Source: Novosphingobium sp. EMRT-2
GTDB taxonomy: Bacteria > Pseudomonadota > Alphaproteobacteria > Sphingomonadales > Sphingomonadaceae
Assembly (NCBI RefSeq): GCF_005145025.1
Contig: NZ_CP039695.1
Coordinates: 3,604,043 to 3,668,042 of the forward strand
Direction: 5' to 3'
DNA: 64,000 nucleotides
This document shows, piece by piece, positions 55,419 to 64,000 of this stretch. The notes under the pieces are model-generated. The model saw nothing but the letters and a program-made list of their open reading frames with translations, ran no database searches and was not told where the DNA came from. Every line of letters starts with the position of its first letter. Within the stretch, counting starts at the first letter, position 1. The translations under genes were made by a program, and so were the position numbers.

Positions 55419-55880
55419 ATGTCGTTTATCGACCCTCACGGTAAGACCGTCCCCCCGCACATCGCCCTTGATGCTTCCGGCCAGCTTCGCGCTGGTTTCC
55501 GTCGCGCTGCGGCTATTCTCGCCCCCGGCGAGAAAGTTTCCTTCGATGCCACTGTGCATGATGCTGCACCTGCGGCGGGAGTCGTCTTCCTGACCGACGC
55601 GGGCAAGCCTTTCATTTCGCCGTCGCAGGCTCGCCAGGCGGAAATCATGGCTGATATTGCGGCCACGTCCGCAGCCCTGCGGTACGTCAATGACCAGAAT
55701 GTCGCGCAGAGCGTGGCAGCGGCCATCGCCGATCGCGCCACCGGTTCCCGGGCTGAGGATGTCAGTGCAATCCGCGATGCCCGCTATACTGGCGCTGCGG
55801 TTGCCGCCTCCGCGCCATCGAGGGCGTTCGCCGACAATTCGCACGTCGTCTCCGCCATCCGCGCCGCGCGCTACCTCTGA
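55419..55880 (+). CDS. Hypothetical phage protein
   Basis: A 153-residue protein (MSFIDPHGKTVPPHIALDAS, later SPSQARQAEIMADIAATSAA, ending SHVVSAIRAARYL) of unknown function. The C-terminal half repeats a motif like DVSAIRDARYTGAAVAA/VVSAIRAARYL, an internal near-duplication. The ATG at 55419 follows AGGAGA. It lies upstream of the next gene by 9 bp and is probably co-transcribed. Confidence 0.6.
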   Translation: MSFIDPHGKTVPPHIALDASGQLRAGFRRAAAILAPGEKVSFDATVHDAAPAAGVVFLTDAGKPFISPSQARQAEIMADIAATSAALRYVNDQNVAQSVAAAIADRATGSRAEDVSAIRDARYTGAAVAASAPSRAFADNSHVVSAIRAARYL

Positions 55881-55889
55881 GGTCCCGAC

Positions 55890-56774
55890 ATGGCAAAGCC
55901 CCTGAACGAGCGCCTCACCAAGGCGCTGACCAATGCTGCTGCGCGTAGCGCTGAACTTGAGGCCCTGATCGGCGAGGCAACCGCAGAACGCGAGCGCCTC
56001 AGCGGGATCATGGCGCAGGCCAACGATGACGCGTTGAACCTTGGCCTCAGCGATGAGGATCGTGACGCAGCCGGCGCCCGCGCCGATCGCGCCCGCCGCG
56101 ACATCCTCGCGATGAGCAAGGTGGTCGCCAACCTTGAGACCATACTCGCAGCCCGTGTTGCGTCGGAGCAGAAGCAGGCAGTGGCCGGCCGCCGCGGCGA
56201 ACTGCTTGCGGAACGTGATCGCATCGCCGCGGCCTTGCGCGCCGAATGGCCCGACATCGAAGCGCGCATTGTCAGTCTGCTGTCTGCGGTGACCAGCAAC
56301 GCGTCCGCGATGAAGGCCGCCGGCATCTACGAGGCGGATGCGGAGGCGGTGGCGCGCGACCTTCCCGGAAACTTCACCAAAGGCTCACTGCTATTCCGGC
56401 AGTTGTCCAAGATCGCGCTGCCATCCTTCGCCAACGGGCATGAACTGGCGTGGCCTGCTCCTGAGCGACCGGCGAAACACTGGACCGAACAGGTTGCCGA
56501 AGGGCGGAAAAGGCAGGTCGAAGCCCAGCGCCGCCAAGATCGGGCAGAGGCCGAAGCATGGGCGGGCTACTCCGTTTCCGCAGGCGCGATCAAGCAGATG
56601 ACGGAAGTCAAAGGGCGCGATCCCAAAAGTGGCGTCGAGACGGGCTTCACGCTCTACCCTGAGGACATCATCGGCGCATTTCGCACTGACAACAGCGCTC
56701 GCACGATCCGGCTGCACGCAAATGCAGCGGAACGGCTGCGCCGCCTGGGTGCGAGCATCGAGCCGGTTTCATGA
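55890..56774 (+). CDS. Hypothetical phage coiled-coil protein
   Basis: A 294-residue protein, strongly helical with coiled-coil stretches (RSAELEALIGEATAERERLS, then RRGELLAERDRIAAALRAEW). The C-terminal part has a charged helix (GRKRQVEAQRRQDRAEAEAW) and a mixed domain ending LRRLGASIEPVS. I do not recognise it. Its position is where portal/capsid genes would normally be, but it has no similarity to them that I can see. Confidence 0.55.
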   Translation: MAKPLNERLTKALTNAAARSAELEALIGEATAERERLSGIMAQANDDALNLGLSDEDRDAAGARADRARRDILAMSKVVANLETILAARVASEQKQAVAGRRGELLAERDRIAAALRAEWPDIEARIVSLLSAVTSNASAMKAAGIYEADAEAVARDLPGNFTKGSLLFRQLSKIALPSFANGHELAWPAPERPAKHWTEQVAEGRKRQVEAQRRQDRAEAEAWAGYSVSAGAIKQMTEVKGRDPKSGVETGFTLYPEDIIGAFRTDNSARTIRLHANAAERLRRLGASIEPVS

Positions 56775-56892
56775 TCAGTTTCCGCGCGGTCAGTTTTGAT
56801 CGTCTTCCCGCTGCGGAGTCGGGGGCAGTCCAAGTACCGGGCTGCCCCCGGCGCACCCAAGGTTCCTTACAGCACGCAGGAAAGGAAACCGT

Positions 56893-57075
56893 ATGTCCAA
56901 AGTCCTCAAGGTCTTATCGGTCGTAGCGACCATCGCGTCATTCATTCCGGGCATCGGTACGGCCATAGGTATTGGCGCGAAGGCGTTGATGGCGATCGGC
57001 GTCGAGCGCTTTGAGGTTCTCAGCTGGGGCGATAGGGTTGGCGAGGTGATCCGGCCGATGGGAGTAGCGGCATGA
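56893..57075 (+). CDS. Short hydrophobic phage protein, possibly a truncated tail protein
   Basis: A 60-residue frame, MSKVLKVLSVVATIASFIPG then IGTAIGIGAKALMAIGVERF. It resembles the hydrophobic N-terminus of phage tail tip/fibre proteins, but ends early (GEVIRPMGVAA). An ATGA overlap at 57072 opens a 21-codon frame and a further frame begins at 57121. It is either a complete small membrane protein or the stump of a larger one. Confidence 0.45.
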   Translation: MSKVLKVLSVVATIASFIPGIGTAIGIGAKALMAIGVERFEVLSWGDRVGEVIRPMGVAA

Positions 57076-57120
57076 AGGGGCGCTACAAGCATCTCCTCTC
57101 CGTGGCGGCGAATATGGAGC

Positions 57121-57537
57121 ATGTTTGCCGTGGGTAGGGGGCCACGCGATACCTTTCGCGGCCGGATGCACGGCTATGGGTCTAGCGGTTTCTGGAAAGC
57201 CGTTGGCGAAGGCCTCTACGAATGTGCGGATCACGTTCGCGCGGAAGCTCACCGGTCAATCACAGCGGGCTCGCAATCCGGTAAGAACCATAAGCCATCC
57301 GCGCCGGGTCAGCCTCCAAACAATGACACTCGCACCCTGGCTGATAGTGGTCACGTCGTCCAGCCCGGCCCGACTGAGGCGCGTGTAGTCTTTGACGCCC
57401 CTTATGCTGATGATCTCGAATTCGGCACGTCGAAGATGGCTGAGCGTCCGTTCTTGCGACCAGCGCGCGACAAATTTCGTCCCAAAGCCCTTGAAGTCCT
57501 CCGCAAGCGCATAAACGCGGCGCTCCGGACAGAATGA
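57121..57537 (+). CDS. HK97 gp10-like head-tail/tail-completion protein
   Basis: A 138-residue protein of the HK97-gp10 family: VGEGLYECADHVRAEAHRSI, then PSAPGQPPNNDTRTLADSGH and the family end EFGTSKMAERPFLRPARDKF. It forms the ring between the head and the tail in HK97-like phages. The ATG at 57121 or a GTG at 57130 could be the start. The next gene begins just after it. Confidence 0.8.
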   Translation: MFAVGRGPRDTFRGRMHGYGSSGFWKAVGEGLYECADHVRAEAHRSITAGSQSGKNHKPSAPGQPPNNDTRTLADSGHVVQPGPTEARVVFDAPYADDLEFGTSKMAERPFLRPARDKFRPKALEVLRKRINAALRTE

Positions 57538-57548
57538 AGGATTTGCAC

Positions 57549-57998
57549 ATGACCTATCCCACTGAAGTTACCATGCCCTTTGCCGATGGATCGTACAGGT
57601 TTTTCTTGCCCCAAAGGCAGGTTTCTGAGTTCGAAGAAAAGCACGGAACCATCTGCGGGCTAGAGTTTAACTTGCGTTCCTGCATTATGATGAATGGGGA
57701 AGGTCACGCTATTTTCTCTGGAGGCGGCGCCGCTGAAGCTCAACAAATTCGTGATCTGATCCGCGCCGCGTTGATCGGCGGAAACAAGGCGGTGGTTGAC
57801 GACAAAACCATCGAGGTCGGTCCACAAGCAGCACTGGCACTGGTAGACAGGTACGTCTATCCGGCCCGTCCTCTCGGCGAGAGTGCGGCATTGGCTTGGC
57901 GAATTCTTGGCGCCGCGATCTACGGGAATCAATTGGGAGAAGTCGCGGCGAATACCGCTGCCGCCGATCCGCAAAAGGCGGGCCAAGCCGATGAGTGA
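57549..57998 (+). CDS. GTA-gp10-like tail assembly chaperone
   Basis: A 149-residue protein, MTYPTEVTMPFADGSYRFFL then FEEKHGTICGLEFNLRSCIM and IRDLIRAALIGGNKAVVD, ending YVYPARPLGESAALAWRILG. It matches the family near the tape measure of gene transfer agents and related phages. The ATG at 57549 with GAAGGA upstream is preferred to 57534. It overlaps the tape-measure start by 8 bp, as is usual. Confidence 0.75.
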   Translation: MTYPTEVTMPFADGSYRFFLPQRQVSEFEEKHGTICGLEFNLRSCIMMNGEGHAIFSGGGAAEAQQIRDLIRAALIGGNKAVVDDKTIEVGPQAALALVDRYVYPARPLGESAALAWRILGAAIYGNQLGEVAANTAAADPQKAGQADE

Positions 57999-59854
57999 GG
58001 TCGACCCCCTCATCTTCGAGTTTCAAGCCCGGGTGAATGGCTATCTGTCCGATCTCCGCTCCACAACCACATCAGTAGACAAGATGCTTGGCCTACAAGA
58101 GGCGCGCTACAAGCACCTTGAGGGCGAGATCAGCCGTTCCAGCGGGGAAATATCCTCGCACATCAAAGGACTGGCATCCGGATTTGCCGCGTACTTCTCG
58201 GGCCGCGAACTGGTTGGCCTGCTCGATGGGTTCACGCGCCTTCAGAATAACCTGAGAGTTGCAGGCGTTGCCGGCGACCAGATGAAAGAGGTTCAGGACA
58301 GGCTCTTTACGTCTGCGCAGAAGTACGGCGTCGAGTTGGAAGGGCTGTCCTCCCTGTTCTCGACCCTGACGCAGGCCAGCAAGGAACTTGGAGCAACGCA
58401 GCAGCAGATATTCGGGATCACCGATGCCGTATCCGCTTCGCTCAAGATTCAGGGATCGTCCGCCGAGGAAGCCCAGGGCGCATTGCTCCAGCTTGGGCAG
58501 GCCTTGCGCGGCGGGAAGATTCAGGCCGAGGAATACAATTCGCTGCTTGACGGCATGTTTCCGCTGTTGGAAGCGGCGGCGGCCGGCTCTACGCGCTGGG
58601 GCGGCTCGGTCGCCAAGCTGACCGCCGATGTCAAAAAGGGCACCGTCACCAGCCAGGAATTTTTCACGGCCATTCTGGATGGCTCGAAAATCCTTGAGGA
58701 TCGGGCGGCGAAGGCGAGCCTTACGCTATCCGCCGGGTTCACCACGCTGAACAATGCCCTTACGGTTTATTTCGGGGAAGCCGACAAGGCCAACGGTGTG
58801 TCTGCCGCGCTGGGCACAGCAATGAGCAAGATCGCCGATAATCTGGATACGCTGATTCCGGCGCTGGCGGTGATAAGCGGGATCATTGTTGCCAGGTACG
58901 CAGCCGGGCTCGCGGTCGCAACGGCTGCCACGATCGCGAAAGCTGCCGCTGATGAGCGCGCCACACAGACTGCTGCGGCGCACGCGGCGATGCAGGCGCG
59001 TTTGAATTCAGTCATGCTGGGCACATCGGTGAGTGCAGAAGCCGCAGCGGCTTCAGTGACCTCCCTGAGTGTAGCATCCGGCCTTGCGTCGCGCGCGGGA
59101 ACAGGATTGCTTGGAGTATTCGGCGGGTCTCTCGGGCTGGCTGTAACCGCTTTGACGGTGGCTGTAGGTTACTTCGTAGTCAAATCAGCGGAGGCGTCGG
59201 CTGCATCCGAAGAATTGGCAAGAAAGGCGGAAGAAAGCCAGGGCAAGCTTGAACGTCTGGTTTCTAAACTAGACAAAGCCGGCATCAAAACTGAAGATCT
59301 GACGCGTGCGGCACAGGCGGCCGTGCCGGGAATAGACAGCGCAGCGGCAGCCTATGACCGGGCTGCGAAAGCGGCTGAACGATTGGCGGAAAAATCTGGC
59401 TTGGCGGCAATCAAAATGGCGCAGATGCGCATTGTCGAAGAGCAAGAGAGGCAGCGGGACCTGAAGAGCCAGCTTGATCGGGCAGGCACCTCACGCGGCG
59501 GAGCGTCGCCCGCTTTGGTTATCTTCCGGGGCAGGACAACCAGGTTCAAACTATTGAAGGCCAGATTCAGGCCTCAAAACAGGAGGAAGCGCGGCAGCGC
59601 GCGATCCTCATTGGCGTTTCTAGAGCCGCTCAGAATGGTATATCCCTTGAGGATACGCCAACGCCAGCCACGCCAATTGCTGGCAAAACGAAAAGGCTAA
59701 GAAGCCAACTGGCCCATCGGCCATGGAGATCAAGGCCCGCTTCGACGAGGAGATGGCCAACCTCCTGCAACAGACCAATTCGGCCTACGGTTCGGTCGCA
59801 ACGTCTGTCGAACAGCGCGCCGAACTGGAAACCCGTAATGTGGAACTCGCTCGC
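57991..59854 (+). pseudogene. Phage tail tape-measure protein, 5' part (frameshifted, IS21-interrupted)
   Basis: Starts MSEVDPLIFEFQARVNGYLS, typical of phage tape-measure proteins, with the tape_meas_nterm segment GLSSLFSTLTQASKELGATQ and QALRGGKIQAEEYNSLLDG. Hydrophobic stretches occur around residues 285-400. The first shift near 59516 (a base lost in TTGGTT) moves the frame to YLPGQDNQVQTIEGQ. A second in the AAAA at 59691-59694 leads to KKPTGPSAMEIKARFDEEMA. This runs to NVELAR, where IS21 interrupts it. The 3' part resumes at 62645. Confidence 0.85.
59848..59854 (+). repeat. Target-site duplication, left copy (CGCTCGC)
   Basis: CGCTCGC here recurs at 62638-62644 at the other end of the IS21 element. 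A 7-bp duplication is within the range of IS21-family elements. Confidence 0.85.
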
Positions 59855-59967
59855 TGTAGCGCGACGATTACGGAGTCCGGTCGGCGTCAATTATGATGGC
59901 CGATAGGTGGCCGCGCCGGTTGGTGAATTCTGGCTACCATTTGCTGTTGCGGGGAGCAACCGTCGAG

Positions 59968-60068
59968 CGACAATTACGACGCTGGGTAATTGTCGCTGAC
60001 GCTGGCCGGAAGCGAGGGTCTGAAGCGCATGGGATGGTTGGCATGTAATTGCCGCTGGCGACAATTAC
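59968..60068. repeat. Array of inverted GCGACAATTAC motifs at the IS21 left end
   Basis: GCGACAATTAC at 59968-59978 pairs with GTAATTGTCGC at 59987-59997, and a second pair occupies 60045-60055 (one mismatch) and 60058-60068. These are presumed IstA-binding repeats of the left end. Confidence 0.6.
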
Positions 60069-60113
60069 CCGTTGCCTCAGCAAGGGTGCTCCCGAGCGCG
60101 AAGCCAGCGACAA

Positions 60114-60922
60114 TTATGATGGCCGGTCCGGGGCGCCATTCGGCGGGTCGTAATCGCCGGCGTTGATACGGGCGACGGCGGAACGTTTGCGGTAGCTTTC
60201 GCCGTTCATCTCGATGATGATCGAGTGGTGCACGAGGCGGTCGATCGCGGCGACAGTCATAGCGGGATCAGGGAAGACGTTGTCCCATGCCGAAAATGGC
60301 TGGTTGGCGGTAATGGCGAGCGAGTGGCGTTCGTAGCGGTGGGCGATGAGCTCGAACAAGGCGCTGGTCTCGACCTGGTCCTTGCGGACGTAGGACAGAT
60401 CGTCGAGCACGATGAGATCGAACTTGTCGAGCTTGTCGAGCATGGCGGGTAGGCTGAGGTCGCGGCGCGCGGACTGGAGCTTCTGGACCATGTCGGTGGT
60501 GGAGCAGAACAGGACGCGCCGCCCCGTGTCGATGAGGGCATGACCAATGGCAGCAACTGCGTGCGTCTTGCCGGTCCCGCTCTGGCCGAACAGCAGCAGG
60601 TTGCCGCCGCTCTCGATCCAGTCGTCACCGGCGGCGAGGGACAAGAGGTGCGGTTTGCGGATGCCGGGGGCTGCGTCGAAATCGAAGGTGGCGAAGGTCT
60701 TGCCTGCGGGCAAGCCGGACTGGTCGCGATGGCGCTGGATGCGCCGGGAGGAGCGATCGGCCATCTCGATCTCGAGAAGCGAGGCCAGCAGGTTGGCGGC
60801 CGGCCAGCCATCGCGATCGGCGGTGTCGGTGAGGCGCTTCCAGTTGCGGTTGATACTCGGCAGGCGCAAGGCCTTGAGCAGGGTAGGCAGCACGGCGGCG
60901 GCCTGGTCCTTGGTGCGGGTCA

Positions 60923-60923
<1 letters not shown>
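60114..60923 (-). CDS. istB: IS21 helper ATPase IstB
   Basis: A 269-residue AAA+ helper of the IstA transposase, activating and selecting target DNA. Walker A is LLLFGQSGTGKTHAVAA (about 108-118), Walker B is FDLIVLDDLSYV, and the C-terminus has RYERHSLAITANQPFSAWD. The frame is intact. The ATG (60923) overlaps the istA stop. Since istA is broken, it would act only if a related IstA is supplied from elsewhere. Confidence 0.92.
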
Positions 60924-62484
<1,561 letters not shown>

Positions 62485-62637
62485 TCAGCCCCCCGAAAGA
62501 AGGGGAAAAAGATCGCCACCGGTTGTCTGGTCCGCTCTCCGGTCGGGCTACGCCCCTCCCTACGATCAGCCCAGACAACCGATCCTACCGGCCATCATAG
62601 TTGCCGCTCAACCGGCCATCGTAGTTGTCGCCACGCA

Positions 62638-62644
62638 CGCTCGC
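62638..62644 (+). repeat. Target-site duplication, right copy (CGCTCGC)
   Basis: Matches 59848-59854; see the IS21 entry. The tape-measure frame resumes immediately after it at 62645. Confidence 0.85.
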
Positions 62645-63726
62645 ATCCGGACGCGAGCGGGAATCAACGCCGACAAGCACTACAGCGATGCGCAGAAGGC
62701 TGCCCTGAACGAGCAGGTGGAATACCTTGCTGAGGCGGAGCGGCAGAGGATCGAATTCCAGAAGCGCGCTGAAATCGAGCGTGACACCGCAGACCTCGCT
62801 GACCAGCAATACAACATCCAGCGGGATGCATTGCAGGCGCAGGGTGATCTTGCCGACAGCGCTGCTGAACGAAAGCGTATCGCGCTCAAGATCATTGATC
62901 TAGAGGATCAGTACCAGCGATCGATGCTGGAGACGGTCAAGAACTCGCAGACCGCCAGCGATGCGGAGAAGCGACGCGCAGAAGCAGCGCTTGCGGCGCT
63001 GGACGGGCAAACCGCAGCAAAGCGCACCTCGGCGTCACGCGCTAACGAAACGCCTCTCGAATCGTACCGTCGCAGGCTCAATCGATCGTCTTGATGCCAT
63101 CAACGAAGATGTCGAGGGATATGTCGTCGATGAACTCAACAGCGTCCGCGACAGCATCCGCAGCGCCGTGGAGAAGCAGATCGGGATCAAGGACCCTCTG
63201 ATTTCCAGCCTGCTGAACCTGCTGATCGAAGACGTGTTGATGAAGCCTATTGCCGCTGCGCTGGACAAGGCGCGTGCCGCAAGCGGTTCCAGCGGTATTC
63301 TCGGAGGGCTTTTCAGCGCCGTTGGCTCCATTTTCGGCGGCGGCTCCGGCATCGGCACCGGGGCAACGAGCTTTGCCTCTACCACAGCATCCTTGCGCGC
63401 CGAATTCGGCCGCGCCTCAGGCGGTTACGTCAACGCCGGACAAGCCTACCGCGTGAACGAGGCCGCCTCTCCGGGGAGGGTGGAAGCCTTCGTCCCGCAG
63501 GACAGCGGCAAGATCATCCCGCTCGGTCAAATGAGCCATTCGCCCCATGGCCGCGCAGTCGGCAGCCCCGGTGGCGATCAAGCTGTCCCTGACCGAGGAC
63601 CTGGACGCGAAGATCGACCAGCGCGCGGCGGGGGTCGCGGTGGAAGTCCACAAGCAGGCGTTGCCGCAGACGGTGAAGGCCGCTGCCGATTACACCATGG
63701 CGCGAGCAAGCCGGCCGCGAACCTGA
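62645..63726 (+). pseudogene. Phage tail tape-measure protein, 3' part (frameshifted)
   Basis: Resumes as IRTRAGINADKHYSDAQKAA with coiled coil (ERQRIEFQKRAEIERDTADL) to ETPLESYRRRLN. It then shifts near 63080 to IDRLDAINEDVEGYVVDELN, SSLLNLLIEDVLMKPIAAAL and GRVEAFVPQDSGKIIPLGQM. It shifts again at the CCCC of 63543-63546 to the C-terminal MAAQSAAPVAIKLSLTEDLD and the stop at 63726. Repaired, the whole protein would have about 980 residues. The C-terminal VPNxSGKIIPLGQM-like block is typical of tape-measure proteins. Confidence 0.82.
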
Positions 63727-63742
63727 CGGCAAAGGAAACACG

Positions 63743-64000
63743 ATGCAGAATCCCACAAATGACGCCAGCCTGGCGATAGCGCAGAAACTTCAGGTCGACG
63801 CCGGGGAGGTGGCGGGCATAGTTATGGAATGGTTCATGGCAGCCGCTGAGCGGGAAGGGCGTCCAGTTAACCAATCCGACATAGGGGAATTGATTGCCCT
63901 CTTTCTCGCCGCCGCATGGGAGTGCGCAAAGAGGAATCTATCGGATGATCCTGTCGCCGGAGCTACCCGGTATGCGAATCTACTCCGCAGCCATGCTGAC
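63743..64000 (+). CDS. Hypothetical phage protein, 3' end outside window
   Basis: An open frame from ATG 63743 (AAAGGAAA upstream) through the edge of the window, 86 codons: MQNPTNDASLAIAQKLQVDA then IVMEWFMAAAEREGRPVNQS and LIALFLAAAWECAKRNLSDD. Helical, with no recognised domain. It follows the tape-measure stop by 16 bp, where a tail-associated gene would be expected. Confidence 0.5.
   Translation, partial: MQNPTNDASLAIAQKLQVDAGEVAGIVMEWFMAAAEREGRPVNQSDIGELIALFLAAAWECAKRNLSDDPVAGATRYANLLRSHAD

Overview
The window looks like a chromosomal segment of a Sphingomonadales alphaproteobacterium (Novosphingobium/Sphingobium-like). It is very GC-rich, carries TonB-dependent receptors of the sphingomonad type, and has the runs glmU..glmS, lon-hup, purC..purSQ and rlmB next to tRNA-Tyr. 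The genus is inferred from protein character only; no search was run.

Layout. (a) 1-6.9 kb: 3' part of a leucine-dehydrogenase-type enzyme, a YqiJ-like membrane/OB-fold protein with a YqiK flotillin, a DUF2306 membrane protein divergent from a membrane-anchored AraC regulator, a frameshifted SEC-C protein and a PhyH-type dioxygenase. (b) 6.9-8.6 kb: a scar beside tRNA-Gln with a frameshifted IS5-family element, a VOC-domain remnant and the N-terminal stump of a tyrosine integrase. (c) 8.6-47.6 kb: mostly intact core genes. These are YghU-type GST, phosphoglycolate phosphatase, glmU, a vapBC module, glmS, a GGDEF/EAL protein, purQ/purS, a MarR-TonB receptor pair with two operator-like palindromes, a secreted-type tyrosine phosphatase, an M16 protease, purC, wrbA, an S9 peptidase, a three-gene overlapping set (NTF2-like, GNAT, nitrilase), a GDPD, a fused 2-oxoacid dehydrogenase E1 overlapping a FabD-like transferase, LMW-PTP, a CysK-like enzyme, a TonB receptor-phytase operon whose receptor has an in-frame amber codon, a NikR-like regulator lacking most of the classical nickel ligands, HdeD-like protein, lon, hup, a lipoprotein and rlmB.

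(d) 47.6-64 kb: a defective prophage integrated at tRNA-Tyr and running off the right edge. It has integrase, a divergent control region with two 16-bp palindromes, small early genes, a VRR-NUC nuclease, a TOPRIM/RepA-like ATPase, DUF5681, a serine recombinase preceded by a 38-bp imperfect palindrome, several unknown genes, then tail genes (HK97-gp10-like, GTA-gp10-like, tape measure). I recognise no terminase large subunit, portal or capsid gene between the early and tail modules. The tape-measure gene is broken by four single-base shifts and by an IS21-family element (59855-62637) with a 7-bp target duplication. Removing the IS and one repeat copy rejoins the reading frame across that site.

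Frame damage is concentrated in mobile or accessory loci (IS5, IS21 istA, tape measure, SEC-C) while core genes read through cleanly. That favours real decay over general sequencing error, although several of the indels lie in short homopolymers. Start codons were chosen from Shine-Dalgarno spacing and family N-termini where visible.
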